From the NCBI GenBank assembly GCA_020638735.1, contig JACKHZ010000008.1, positions 558,001 through 622,000 of the forward strand: a DNA stretch of 64,000 nucleotides. The letters run 5' to 3'. Source of the DNA: Planctomycetota bacterium (GTDB taxonomy: Bacteria > Planctomycetota > UBA1135 > UBA2386). Made by a program: the position numbers and the translations under genes. This document shows positions 24,878-33,419 of the stretch, one piece after another. Position 1 is the first letter of the stretch. Every line of letters starts with the position of its first letter. The notes beneath the pieces are model-generated. The model saw nothing but the letters and a program-made list of their open reading frames with translations, made no database searches and was not told the origin of the DNA.

Positions 24878-26368
24878 ATGCGCCGCATGACCCGCCGCGC
24901 ACGCTTCCTGCCGCTCGCCGCCGCCGGCCTCGCCGCCTGCGGCGCCAGCCTCGGCGGCAACGACGGCGGCACCAGCACGCCGATCCGCGTGCAGGCCGCG
25001 ACCGAGGTCGTCGCCTGTCGCGCCCGCATCGACGACGGTCACCGCTTCGCCGAGATCGCGCTGCGCGACCTGCGCAACCTCGGCACGGCGCGGGTCACCG
25101 ACCTGGCCGGCCCCGAGCTGCGGGCGCGCGTCGCCGCCGACGCCGTGCGGGTCGTCTTCGCCCGCGAACGCGACTACCAGAACCCGGGCAGCCGCGAGCT
25201 GTTCGTCGCCACGCTCGACGGTTCGGCGGCCGAGCAGCGGCTGACGCAGAACGCGGTGCGCGACGACGAGCCCTGCTGGGCGCCCGACGGCCGGGTGCTG
25301 TTCACCAGCGAGCGCGACGGCGCGACCGGCCTGTGGCTGGTCGGCGCCGACGGTTCGGCGCCGACCCCGTTCCTGCCGGTGCCCGCCGGACACGCCGACG
25401 GCGAAGCCGACTGGCACCGCGGGCTCGACCGCGTCGTCTGGAGCCGCCGCGACCCGGACGGACACCACTACCTCTGCGTCACGCCGGGCAGCGGCGTCGG
25501 CGCGACGCAGCTCACCGACGGCGGCCCCGCGCTCGGCGACGGGACCGGCGACCACGACCCGGCGTTCACGCCGGACGGCAGCGCGGTGGTGTTCGTACGC
25601 CGCATCGGCGAGGCCGCAGCCAGCCTTTGCCTCGTTCCGGTCGCCACCGGGGTGGTGACACCGCTGCTGGTTCCGGCCGGCGAGGTCGCGCTCCCGCGCG
25701 TGATGCCGCAGGGCGACCGCGTGCTGTTCGGCCTCGCCGAGCCGGCGCTCGGACGGCAGACGCTGCGACTGGCGATGCTGCCGCTGACCGGCGGCGACCC
25801 GGTGCTCGTCTGGCCCGACGAACGATGGCGGCTGCAAGGCCTCGACGTGCTGCCGACCGCGCCCGCGGCGACCGCCGGGGCGACGCCGCTGCGCCTCGAC
25901 GTCGAGACCCAGGCGGAGGTGCAGGTCGCCTACGCCACCGCCGCGTCGGGCACGCCCGCGTCGCTGCGCGAAGACGACGGCGACGAGTTCTACCTGCAGA
26001 CCCAGGGGGCCAGCACCGGCCGTCAGGTGGCGGGCCTCAACGTGCGCTTCGACCTGCCGGTCGCCGACGCAGAGGACGTGCTCGAGCTGCGTCTGCAGGC
26101 GCGGGTGCGCTGCAGCCGCGTGGACGCCGAGAGCTTCCTGCGCGTGTCGATCTACAACCCCTCCGACAACCGCTTCGACACCGCCGTCGAGCTCACGCCG
26201 ACGTCGACCGACGAGCAGACGATGACGTTCCGCACGTCGAGCCTGCGCCACGTGCCGCGCGAGCGGAACGTGCGGCTCAACTTCATCTTCGACCTTCCCG
26301 ACGGCGACCCGGCCGACTGCCGGATCGACCTCGTCGAGCTCGTGATGGTCACCCGCCAGGGCGTCTGA
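24878..26368 (+). CDS. Lipoprotein with TolB-like (PD40) beta-propeller
   Basis: The 496-residue protein starts MRRMTRRARFLPLAAAGLA and has a lipobox-like LAACG, so it should be lipid-anchored. The central part is a propeller of PD40/WD40-like TolB repeats: DEPCWAPDGRVLFTSERDGA, then ADWHRGLDRVVWSRRDPDG and HDPAFTPDGSAVVFVRR. The C-terminal 170 residues form a beta-sandwich (LELRLQARVRCSRVDAESFL and LRVSIYNPSDNRFDTAVEL). A role in binding a surface ligand or partner is likely but not proven. The start may be 24878 or the in-frame ATG at 24887. Confidence 0.75.
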   Translation: MRRMTRRARFLPLAAAGLAACGASLGGNDGGTSTPIRVQAATEVVACRARIDDGHRFAEIALRDLRNLGTARVTDLAGPELRARVAADAVRVVFARERDYQNPGSRELFVATLDGSAAEQRLTQNAVRDDEPCWAPDGRVLFTSERDGATGLWLVGADGSAPTPFLPVPAGHADGEADWHRGLDRVVWSRRDPDGHHYLCVTPGSGVGATQLTDGGPALGDGTGDHDPAFTPDGSAVVFVRRIGEAAASLCLVPVATGVVTPLLVPAGEVALPRVMPQGDRVLFGLAEPALGRQTLRLAMLPLTGGDPVLVWPDERWRLQGLDVLPTAPAATAGATPLRLDVETQAEVQVAYATAASGTPASLREDDGDEFYLQTQGASTGRQVAGLNVRFDLPVADAEDVLELRLQARVRCSRVDAESFLRVSIYNPSDNRFDTAVELTPTSTDEQTMTFRTSSLRHVPRERNVRLNFIFDLPDGDPADCRIDLVELVMVTRQGV

Positions 26369-26371
26369 CGG

Positions 26372-26773
26372 TCACTTGTCCCAGTCGAACGCCGCCACCC
26401 AGCGTCGCGTGCCGGCGACGGGTGCTCCCGCCTCGCAGCGGATCATGGCGTCCGGCTCGAGCCGGAGGTGCCGACGCACGACGCCATCCGGCAGCTGGCG
26501 ACCGTCGACGTCGAGGAAGCGCACCGTGGCGAGCACGTCGATCGGTTCGTGATCGATGCTCCGCACCATCATCGACACGGTCAGCCGTCCGGCGTCGTCG
26601 CGCGACTCCACCGGCCGACCGACCCGCAGCACGTCGCGAAGCTCGACGTCGAGCACCTCGGCGAATTCCGCTGGGCAGACACTGTCGAGCCCCAAGGCGG
26701 GGAACGGCGGCGCCGCGCAGGCCGCCAGGCACGACAGGGGCAGCGGCCAGAACGGCCTCGCACAGCGCTTCAT
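26372..26773 (-). CDS. YcfL-like lipoprotein (DUF1425)
   Basis: The 133-residue protein has a lipoprotein signal (MKRCARPFWPLPLSCLAACA). A single beta-sandwich follows, with LTVSMMVRSIDHEPIDVLAT followed by VRFLDVDGRQLPDGVV. This is the pattern of YcfL/DUF1425 periplasmic lipoproteins, whose role is uncertain. CATGAT lies six bases before the ATG. Its end lies four bases from the end of the convergent TolB-like lipoprotein gene. Confidence 0.6.
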   Translation of the reverse strand: MKRCARPFWPLPLSCLAACAAPPFPALGLDSVCPAEFAEVLDVELRDVLRVGRPVESRDDAGRLTVSMMVRSIDHEPIDVLATVRFLDVDGRQLPDGVVRRHLRLEPDAMIRCEAGAPVAGTRRWVAAFDWDK

Positions 26774-26785
26774 GCGTGCATCATG
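26771..26785 (-). promoter_or_regulatory. Variant -10 box (CATGAT) of the YcfL-like gene
   Basis: On the minus strand CATGAT (26785-26780) is followed by six bases and ATG (26773). It fits the short-spacing pattern with C in place of the first T. Confidence 0.35.
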
Positions 26786-26846
26786 CCGGCGCGGTCCTCG
26801 CCGGACACACGCCGAATGCTCCTGGCTCCGCCGGGGACCCGCTTAG

Positions 26847-26870
26847 TAGACTCCCGAAGGAGTCCCCGTG
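26847..26870 (+). promoter_or_regulatory. Start region of the glycosyltransferase operon with SD inside a hairpin
   Basis: A TAGACT box (26847-26852) overlaps a perfect 6-bp hairpin (GACTCC, loop CGAA, GGAGTC; 26849-26864). The 3' arm holds the Shine-Dalgarno AAGGAG, five bases before the GTG at 26868. If a transcript from a more distant promoter includes the hairpin, the ribosome-binding site would be masked. Confidence 0.4.
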
Positions 26871-27605
26871 CCCACCACCACCCTGCTCGTCATCCCCGCC
26901 TACTGCGAAGCCGGCCGCGTCGGCGACGTGGTCCGTAAGGTGCGGCGGCAGGGTCTCGGCGTGGACGTGCTGGTCGTCGACGACGGCAGCCCCGACGGCA
27001 CCGCCGACGAGGCGCGCGCGGCCGGCGCGCGGGTCGTGCGCCACGAGTTCAACCTGGGCTACGGCGCGGCGCTGCACACCGGCTACTGCTGGGCGTTCCG
27101 CAACGACTACGACCGCGTGATGCAGATGGACGCCGATGGCCAGCACGACCCGAGCATGCTGCCGCGGCTGCTCGACGCGCTCGACCAGGGCGCCGACATC
27201 GCGCTCGGCTCGCGCTACCTCACCGGCGACGCGCCGCGCTCGAGCTTCGCCCGCCGCGTCGGAACGGCGATGTTCGCCTGGATCGCCTCGAAGTGGATCG
27301 GCTCGCGCATCACCGACCCGACGAGCGGCTTCCAGGGCCTGTCGCGCAACGCGCTCCACGCGACGGTCAACGACGCCTTCCCCGAGGACTACCCGGACAC
27401 CGACGTGCTGGTCGAGCACCACCGCCGCGGGTTGGTCGTTCGCGAGGTGCCGGTCGTGATGCACGAGCGCGTGGGCGGCCTGTCGATGCACCGCGGCGCC
27501 CGCATCGCCTACTACGGCTACAAGATGCTGCTGACCCTGCTGCTGCTGCCGGTGCGGCGGGCGACGCCGCTGCGGCGGCACGACAGCGTCGCGAGGCTGA
27601 CTTGA
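26868..27605 (+). CDS. Family 2 glycosyltransferase (dolichol/polyprenyl-phosphate sugar synthase type)
   Basis: The 245-residue GT-A enzyme has the nucleotide-sugar motifs VIPAYCEAGRVGDVV, VLVVDDGSPDGTADEA, GYGAALHTGYCWAF and the metal-binding MQMDADGQHDP. GSRITDPTSGFQGLSR and a C-terminal amphipathic region follow. It has no membrane helices, so it acts at the inner face of the membrane, probably loading a sugar onto polyprenyl phosphate. It is the first gene of a coupled operon; the DUF2304 membrane protein behind it is a common partner of such enzymes. Confidence 0.88.
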   Translation: MPTTTLLVIPAYCEAGRVGDVVRKVRRQGLGVDVLVVDDGSPDGTADEARAAGARVVRHEFNLGYGAALHTGYCWAFRNDYDRVMQMDADGQHDPSMLPRLLDALDQGADIALGSRYLTGDAPRSSFARRVGTAMFAWIASKWIGSRITDPTSGFQGLSRNALHATVNDAFPEDYPDTDVLVEHHRRGLVVREVPVVMHERVGGLSMHRGARIAYYGYKMLLTLLLLPVRRATPLRRHDSVARLT

Positions 27606-28069
27606 GCGCGACCCTGGTGCCGCTGTTGCTCGCCGCCGCCGGGCCCAGCCCGCTGTCGGAACGTCAGCGCTTCCTCGCCATCCTGTTCGCGGTGGCGGTC
27701 GCGGTGCTGGTGTTCGAGCTGGTCCGCCGCCGCAAGCTGCGCGAAGAGTACTCGTGGCTGTGGGTCGCGACCTCGGTCGGCGTCGCCGTGCTGGCCCTCG
27801 AGCAGGACCTGCTGGTGACCCTCGCCGGCTGGGTCGGCGCCACGACCACGGCGTCGACGCTGTTCTTGGGCGCGCTGGTGTTCCTGATGGCGCTGGTGCT
27901 GCAGTTCTCCGTGCGCTTGAGCCGCCTCACCTTGCGCCAACGCACCCTCGCGCAGCGGCTGGCGATCCTCGAGGCGCAGCTCGAGGAGCGCGGCGAGGCG
28001 CCGCGCGGCGTGGTCGACGTCAAGGGGATCGAGGTCAAGCGCCCGCGCGATCCGGGCGAAGTCGCGTGA
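27602..28069 (+). CDS. DUF2304 membrane protein
   Basis: The 155-residue protein starts from a TTG that overlaps the stop of the glycosyltransferase gene (TTGA) and has three membrane helices (about residues 24-40, 52-75 and 80-98). The core RRRKLREEYSWLWVATSVGV matches DUF2304 (RRxxLxEEYSxLWL). After the third helix comes a cytoplasmic coiled coil, LAQRLAILEAQLEERG. DUF2304 proteins accompany polyprenyl-phosphate glycosyltransferases and may anchor or assist them. A GTG at 27617 is an alternative start. Confidence 0.82.
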   Translation: MSATLVPLLLAAAGPSPLSERQRFLAILFAVAVAVLVFELVRRRKLREEYSWLWVATSVGVAVLALEQDLLVTLAGWVGATTTASTLFLGALVFLMALVLQFSVRLSRLTLRQRTLAQRLAILEAQLEERGEAPRGVVDVKGIEVKRPRDPGEVA

Positions 28070-28563
28070 CCGACGACGCAGCGCGGCTCGCGCGCATCGT
28101 GGCCGCCCAGTTCCGGCGGCGGCTCTGCGACGAGCAGCTGCCGCGCATCCAGCGCTGCCTGCGCCTGCTCGGCGACCAGCGCGTGTGGACCCGCCCGGGA
28201 CGCACCGGCAACTCGGCGGGCAACCTCGTGCTGCACCTGTGCGGCAACACCACGCAGTGGATCGTCGCCCAGTTCGGCGGCGAGGCGGACCGCCGGCGGC
28301 GCGACGCCGAGTTCGCCGCCGACGGCGGACACACCGTCGAGCAGCTGTGCTCGGCGCTCGAACGGGTCTACCGCCGCGCCTGCGACGTCGTCGACGACGT
28401 GTCGGTGGCCACCCTGCTGTCACCGCGCACCGTGCAGGGCTACGCCGAGAGCGGCCTGTCGGCGATCCTGCACGTGCTCGAGCACACCAGCGGCCACGCC
28501 GGGCAGATCTACGCCTGGACCAAGCAGGTCACCGACGTCGACCTCGCCTTCTACGACCTCTGA
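28066..28563 (+). CDS. DinB-like four-helix-bundle protein
   Basis: The 165-residue protein starts at a GTG overlapping the DUF2304 stop (GTGA), so it is translationally coupled. The metal-binding histidines of the DinB fold are visible in AGNLVLHLCGNTTQW and in LHVLEHTSGHAGQIYAWTKQ. DinB/DUF1572 relatives are metal-dependent, often thiol-linked transferases or damage-response proteins. The substrate is unknown and its tie to the glycosyltransferase pair is unexplained. Confidence 0.8.
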   Translation: MTDDAARLARIVAAQFRRRLCDEQLPRIQRCLRLLGDQRVWTRPGRTGNSAGNLVLHLCGNTTQWIVAQFGGEADRRRRDAEFAADGGHTVEQLCSALERVYRRACDVVDDVSVATLLSPRTVQGYAESGLSAILHVLEHTSGHAGQIYAWTKQVTDVDLAFYDL

Positions 28564-28577
28564 GGCCAGAACGCCGA

Positions 28578-28593
28578 GCCGCGGCCGCGCGGC
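28578..28593. terminator. Small GC hairpin between convergent genes
   Basis: GCCGCG (28578-28583) and CGCGGC (28588-28593) form a 6-bp stem with a 4-base loop between the DinB-like gene and the hybrid kinase gene. There is no U tract. Confidence 0.22.
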
Positions 28594-28599
28594 GCCCGA

Positions 28600-30447
28600 C
28601 TAGAGGTCCGCGGTCGACGCAGTCATCGCCCAGCGCTGGATCGTGCTGCGCAGCAGGTCGAGCTTGACCGGCTTCGACAGGAAGTCGTTCATGCCGGCGG
28701 CGAGACACTGCTCGCGGTCTTCCGGCAGCACGTTGGCGGTCAGCGCGACGATCGGCGCTGCGGCCGAGAGCCCGCCGGAGGCCCGGATCGCGCGCGTCGC
28801 CTCGAAGCCGTCGAGCTCGGGCATCTGGCAGTCCATCAGCACCACGTCGAAGCCGCGCTGCGTCGCCAGCTGCACCGCCTCGTTGCCGTCCACGGCGAAC
28901 GTGACATGGCAGCCGAGACGCTTCAACATGCCGAGGATCACGCGGCGGTTGATCTCGTTGTCCTCGGCGACGAGCACCTGCAGATCCTGCACGGCGCCGG
29001 CCTGGGACAACGGTACGGCCTCGGCGCCGGGCGCGATCGCGGTCGGCGCCCGCCGCAGGCTGGCCATGTCCTGCACGACCTGCAGCAGCCGCGACGCCGC
29101 CAGCGGCTTGCTCAACCAACGGAACACCTCGGCCTCCGCCAGCTCGGCGAGGCCCGGACGAGTGCCGAGCGAGCTCGCCAGCGACACCGGGATCGTCGGG
29201 ATCGTCGGGTCGTTGTGGATCGCCGTCGCCAGCTGCAGACCGTCGATGCCGGGCATCGCCATGTCGAGGATCGCCATCGTGAACGGTCGCCCCGAGCGCG
29301 CCGCGCGGCGCAACATGTCGATCGCGGTGATGGCGTTGCCGGCGACGTCGATGCCGATGCGGGTCGGCGCCAGCTGCATCACCATCAGCTGCCGGTTGGT
29401 CTCGTTGTCGTCGACGATGAGCACCGAGTGGCCGGTCAGGTCCACGTCCTCCGAGCGCATGCGGGCGTGGGCCGGATCGCCCTTCTGCAGCCGCAGCGAG
29501 AACGAGAACGTCGAGCCGTTGCCCAACCGGCTCTCGACGTCGAGCGTGCCGCCCATCAGCTCGACCAGCCGCCGGCAGATGACGAGCCCGAGGCCGGTGC
29601 CGCCGAAGCGCCGCGTGGTCGATGCGTCGGCCTGCGTGAACGGTCGGAACAGCTTCGTCAGCACGTCGGGGGCGATGCCGACGCCGGTGTCGCGCACCCA
29701 GAACCGCAGCGTCTCGTGGGTGTCGTCGGGCTCGCCGGCGACCAGGTCGATGCCGATCACGACCTCGCCGTCGAGCGTGAACTTGACCGCGTTGCTGAGG
29801 AAGTTCAGCAGCAGCTGCCGCATGCGCGCCGAGTCGCAGCGGTGGCAGCGCGACACGCGCGGATCGACGTAGGTGATCAGCTCGACGCCCTTCTCATCGG
29901 CGTTCTTGTGCATCAGGCCGGCGCATTCGTCGACCAGCTGCCAGACATCGCAGTCGACGGTCTCCAGCTCGAGCTTGCCGGCCTCGATCTTGGAGAAGTC
30001 GAGGATGTCGTTGAGCACCGCCAACAGCGCGTCGGCCGAGGCGAGGATCGTGCTCGCCATCTGCTGCTGGTCCGGGTCGAGCCTCGTCTGCACCAGCATG
30101 TCCGCCATGCCGAGGATGCCGTTCATCGGCGTGCGGATCTCGTGGCTCATGTTGGCGAGGAACTGCGACTTCTGCATCGCCTCGGCGACCGCGTGCCGCC
30201 GTTCGCGCTCGCTGAGCTCGAGCTGGCGGTTGGCAGCCGCCATGCGCGCGCGCGCCGCCAGGATGGCCGCGACCGCGGCGCCGGCCACGATCGGCGCCAG
30301 CAGCAGCGGCGGCAGCGAGAACAGTTGCACGAGCGCCAGCAGCACGACCAGCCCGAGCGGCGCCGTCCACACCAGCCGATCGGCGACGACACGACCGTTC
30401 GTCGCGTTCGCGGGTTCTCCCGCAGTGGACCTGGGCACGCTCACCAT
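28600..30447 (-). CDS. Hybrid sensor histidine kinase with two receiver domains
   Basis: The 615-residue protein has a short N-terminus, two adjacent membrane helices (about residues 27-43 and 47-66) and no periplasmic sensor domain. The DHp domain has the H-box FLANMSHEIRTPMNGILGM (His102). The ATPase domain has NFLSNAVKFT, FWVRDTGVGI and the G-box RRFGGTGLGLVI. Two receiver domains follow, one with VLIVDDNETN and the acceptor in ILDMAMPGIDG, the other with VLVAEDNEIN and VLMDCQMPELDG. No output domain is present, so it passes phosphate on, and no HPt domain or regulator is adjacent. It is the last gene behind the radical SAM / rlmH / RsmB-like run (46-base gap). Confidence 0.92.
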   Translation of the reverse strand: MVSVPRSTAGEPANATNGRVVADRLVWTAPLGLVVLLALVQLFSLPPLLLAPIVAGAAVAAILAARARMAAANRQLELSERERRHAVAEAMQKSQFLANMSHEIRTPMNGILGMADMLVQTRLDPDQQQMASTILASADALLAVLNDILDFSKIEAGKLELETVDCDVWQLVDECAGLMHKNADEKGVELITYVDPRVSRCHRCDSARMRQLLLNFLSNAVKFTLDGEVVIGIDLVAGEPDDTHETLRFWVRDTGVGIAPDVLTKLFRPFTQADASTTRRFGGTGLGLVICRRLVELMGGTLDVESRLGNGSTFSFSLRLQKGDPAHARMRSEDVDLTGHSVLIVDDNETNRQLMVMQLAPTRIGIDVAGNAITAIDMLRRAARSGRPFTMAILDMAMPGIDGLQLATAIHNDPTIPTIPVSLASSLGTRPGLAELAEAEVFRWLSKPLAASRLLQVVQDMASLRRAPTAIAPGAEAVPLSQAGAVQDLQVLVAEDNEINRRVILGMLKRLGCHVTFAVDGNEAVQLATQRGFDVVLMDCQMPELDGFEATRAIRASGGLSAAAPIVALTANVLPEDREQCLAAGMNDFLSKPVKLDLLRSTIQRWAMTASTADL

Positions 30448-30493
30448 CGACGCCCTTGATCGGCCAGGGCCGTCCCGCGCCCGGAGCCAATCG

Positions 30494-31813
30494 TCAGCGC
30501 GGCCGGCGCAGCACGGCGGCGAAGAAGCCGTCGCAGCCGTGACGGTCCGGTCGCACCGACAGGAACGCGCCGCCCGCGTCGGCGACCGGGTCCGCCACCA
30601 CGGCGCCGAGCACCTCGCGCAGCGGCATGGTGCGCAGGGTCGGATGTCGCAGCAGCGCGGCCTCGACCTGCTGGTGATTCTCCTCGGGCAGCAGGGAGCA
30701 CGTCGCGTAGACGATGCGCGCGCCCGGACGCAGCCAGCCAGCGGCGGCGTCCAGCAGCTGCTGCTGGGTCTCCTGCATGCGCCGCAGGTCGACCTCGTCG
30801 TTCTGCCAGCGCGCCTCCGGGCGCCGCCGCCAGGACCCGGTGCCGCTGCACGGCGCGTCGACCAGGATGCGGTCGGCGTTGACCGCGAACTGCTCGAGCA
30901 CGTGGTCGGCCCCGGGGCTGCCGTCGAGGTGCAGCACCTGCACGTTGTCGCAGCGGCTGCGGCCGATGCGCTTCTGCAGCGCGGCGATGCGACCGGCCGA
31001 GACGTCGGTGGCGAGCACCTGGCCGCGGTTCTGCAGCGCCGCGGCGAGCGCCAGCGTCTTGCCGCCGCTACCGCAGCACAGGTCGAGCACCTTGCCGCCC
31101 GGCGGCGGCGCGACGGCGGCGACGCACAGCTGGCTGGCCTCGTCCTGCTGCTCGAACAGCCCGCCGCGATAGGCCTCGGTGGCGAACAGGTCGCGCTCGT
31201 CGGTGACGTGCACCGCGGTCGCGGCGAACCGCGCCGGCACCGCCGCGACGTTCTCGGCGCGCAGCTTCGCGAGCAGCGCTTCGCGGTCCTTCACCCGCAG
31301 CAGGTTGGCCCGCAGCGTACGCGGCGCCGGCGCGCCGAGCGCCGCCAGCGCGGCGTCGACGTCGTCGCCCAGCGCCGCCTCGAGGCGCGGCAACACCCAG
31401 TCGGGCACCGAATGCTCGACCGCGCGGCGGCGGCGCGGGTCGTCGATCGCGGCGACCCGGGCCGCGGTCTGCGACGGCTGCGGCACGGCGACGTCGCGGC
31501 GGCCGGTCTTGGCCAGCCACTGCACGAGGTCGTCCGCCGCGCACAGGCGCAGCTCGACCGCCGCGGTGGCGCACAGCGACAACGGCTCGGCGTCGTCGAC
31601 GTCGTCGACGCCGAAGCCGAACGCGAGCCGCCGGGCAGCGCCGATGGCGCGGCTCGCCAGCCGCGCGACCAGCACCCGCTGCGCGTCGGACCCAGCGCGC
31701 AGCATCTCGTGGCGCGCGACCGCGGCCGGCACGCCGAGCACCTCGTCGCGGCATCGCTGCACGACCTCGGCGGCGCGCAGCACCGCGGCGAACGTGGAAG
31801 GCTGGTCGGTCAT
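30494..31813 (-). CDS. RsmB-like (NOL1/NOP2/Sun) RNA m5C methyltransferase
   Basis: The 439-residue protein has a Rossmann SAM-binding core typical of RNA cytosine-C5 methyltransferases. Motif I is VLDLCCGSGGKTLALAA, motif IV is DAPCSGTGSWRRRPEARW with one catalytic cysteine, and motif VI is IVYATCSLLPEEN with the nucleophilic cysteine. The N-terminal third is helical and ends in the RNA-binding linker TLRANLLRVKDREALLAKL. The target is probably rRNA (C967-like), but another RNA is possible. Its ATG overlaps the rlmH stop (ATGA). Confidence 0.88.
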   Translation of the reverse strand: MTDQPSTFAAVLRAAEVVQRCRDEVLGVPAAVARHEMLRAGSDAQRVLVARLASRAIGAARRLAFGFGVDDVDDAEPLSLCATAAVELRLCAADDLVQWLAKTGRRDVAVPQPSQTAARVAAIDDPRRRRAVEHSVPDWVLPRLEAALGDDVDAALAALGAPAPRTLRANLLRVKDREALLAKLRAENVAAVPARFAATAVHVTDERDLFATEAYRGGLFEQQDEASQLCVAAVAPPPGGKVLDLCCGSGGKTLALAAALQNRGQVLATDVSAGRIAALQKRIGRSRCDNVQVLHLDGSPGADHVLEQFAVNADRILVDAPCSGTGSWRRRPEARWQNDEVDLRRMQETQQQLLDAAAGWLRPGARIVYATCSLLPEENHQQVEAALLRHPTLRTMPLREVLGAVVADPVADAGGAFLSVRPDRHGCDGFFAAVLRRPR

Positions 31814-32277
31814 TTGTGGTACGGGTGTCCTTCGATCAGCGTCACGGCGCGATACAGCTGCTCGACGAGCACCACGCGCACCAGACCGTGCGGCATCACC
31901 ATGCGTGACAGCGACAGCTGGTGGTCTGCCTCGGCGCGCAGCGCGGGATCGAGCCCGCAGGCGCCGCCGACGACGAACACCAGGTCCTTGCCGGCCTGCT
32001 GCCAGCGCTGCAGCTGCTCGGCGAAGCGTTCGCTGCTCGGCTGCTCGCCGCGCTCGTCGAGCGCGATCAGCAGCGCGTTCTTCGGCAGCGCCTTCTTGAT
32101 CCGCTCGGCCTCCTTCTGCTGCACGCGTTCGCGGTCGGCGTCGTTGGTGCGCGGCTCCGGCTTGATCTCGACGACCGCGAACTGCCAGGTGCGGGGCAGG
32201 CGCTTCTCGTATTCGGCGCAGCCGTCGGTGACCCAGCCGGGCTGGCGGTGCGACACGGTCAGCAGCTTGACCTTCAT
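31810..32277 (-). CDS. rlmH: 23S rRNA pseudouridine-1915 N3-methyltransferase
   Basis: RlmH methylates pseudouridine 1915 in helix 69 of the 70S ribosome. At 155 residues it equals the usual family length. The SPOUT trefoil-knot signature is complete: LLIALDERGEQPSSERFAEQ, VFVVGGACGLDPAL, LSLSRMVMPHGLVRVVLVEQ and the C-terminal YRAVTLIEGHPYHK. It overlaps both neighbours by four bases (ATGA on each side), so a radical SAM protein, RlmH and an RsmB-like enzyme are made together. Confidence 0.95.
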   Translation of the reverse strand: MKVKLLTVSHRQPGWVTDGCAEYEKRLPRTWQFAVVEIKPEPRTNDADRERVQQKEAERIKKALPKNALLIALDERGEQPSSERFAEQLQRWQQAGKDLVFVVGGACGLDPALRAEADHQLSLSRMVMPHGLVRVVLVEQLYRAVTLIEGHPYHK

Positions 32278-33341
32278 GCAACGCCCCCCGCTTCCCCACC
32301 GAACAGCGACTGCTGACGATGCGGCCGCCGGAACGGCGACGGGCCCGTCGGCAGGATGCGCTCGCTGACGGTCGCGGCGCCCGCGCGCTCGCCGACCGCG
32401 ATGCCGAGCCGACGCGCGGTGCGCGCGAACAGGTCGGCGATCAGCTGCCAGCGCGCGCCCTCGCCGCGCATGCGCGAGCCGAAGCGCGAGTCGTTGCTGC
32501 GGCCGCCGCGCATCGCGCGCAGGATCGACAGCACCTTGGCCGCGCGCAGCGGAAACGCCTGCTGCAGCCGTTCGGTGAACACCTCGTCGACCTCGGCGGG
32601 CAGCCGCAGCAGCACGTGGAACGCCTGCCGCGCGCCGGCCGCATGCGCCGCCTCGAGGATCGCCGGCACCTGGTGGTCGTTGAGGCCGGGGATCAGCGGC
32701 GAGACGCTGACGCCGACCGGCACGCCGGCGTCGGCGAGGCGCTTCATCGCCGCGAACCGCCGCTGCGGCGTGGCGACGAACGGCTCGATCGCGCGCGAGT
32801 CCGCCTCGTCGGCGAACGGCACGCTGAGGTAGACGGTCGCGGCGCCGTGCTTCGCCAGCTCGGCGAGCAGGTCGACGTCGCGTTCGACCAGCGCCCCCTT
32901 GGTGACGATGCCGACCGGCTGGCGATAGGCGACGCAGACCTCGAGGCACGCGCGCGTGATCGCGTAGCTGGCCTCGAGCGGCTGGTAGCAGTCGGTGACG
33001 CCCGACAGCGCGATCGGCTCGCCGCGCCACGACGGCTTGTCGAGCTGGCGCTTCAGCAGCTCGGCGGCGTTGCGCTTGACGACGATGCGGCGTTCGAAGT
33101 CGGTGCCGGCGCCGAAGCCGAGATACTGGTGCGTCGGCCGCGCGTAGCAGTAGGCGCAGCCGTGGAAGCAGCCGCGATAGGGGTTCAACGACCAGCGGAA
33201 CGGCAGGTCCGGGCTGTCGTTCTCGCTGACGATCGAGCGCGCGTCCTCCTCGAACACCTGCAGCTCCACCTCGGGCGGCGCGCCGAGATACTCGACGTGG
33301 CTCGACGACCAGGGGTTGGGCGGGTTGGTGACGGGACGCAT
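32274..33341 (-). CDS. PA0069-type radical SAM protein
   Basis: The 355-residue protein has the radical SAM cluster motif CX3CX2C in GCFHGCAYCYARPTHQYLGF and the accompanying ALSGVTDCYQPLEASYAITR and VGIVTKGALVERD. This is the PA0069/Rv2578c-like group, related to spore-photoproduct-lyase-like and DNA/RNA repair radical SAM enzymes, with no proven substrate. The start MRPVTNPPNPWSS is chosen because a TAGCAT box lies 28 bases upstream; longer starts at 33371 or 33392 are possible. It leads an operon with rlmH. Confidence 0.87.
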   Translation of the reverse strand: MRPVTNPPNPWSSSHVEYLGAPPEVELQVFEEDARSIVSENDSPDLPFRWSLNPYRGCFHGCAYCYARPTHQYLGFGAGTDFERRIVVKRNAAELLKRQLDKPSWRGEPIALSGVTDCYQPLEASYAITRACLEVCVAYRQPVGIVTKGALVERDVDLLAELAKHGAATVYLSVPFADEADSRAIEPFVATPQRRFAAMKRLADAGVPVGVSVSPLIPGLNDHQVPAILEAAHAAGARQAFHVLLRLPAEVDEVFTERLQQAFPLRAAKVLSILRAMRGGRSNDSRFGSRMRGEGARWQLIADLFARTARRLGIAVGERAGAATVSERILPTGPSPFRRPHRQQSLFGGEAGGVA

Positions 33342-33375
33342 CGCGAACGGCTCGGCCAGACTGCCGCGCATGCTA
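33341..33375 (-). promoter_or_regulatory. -10 box of the radical SAM/rlmH operon
   Basis: On the minus strand TAGCAT (33375-33370) lies 28 bases before the ATG at 33341, giving a leader of about 20 bases. Confidence 0.35.
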
Positions 33376-33419
33376 CGCAACGCGATCTTCACGGCGAGCC
33401 TCGTTCGCCGTCCACCCGC

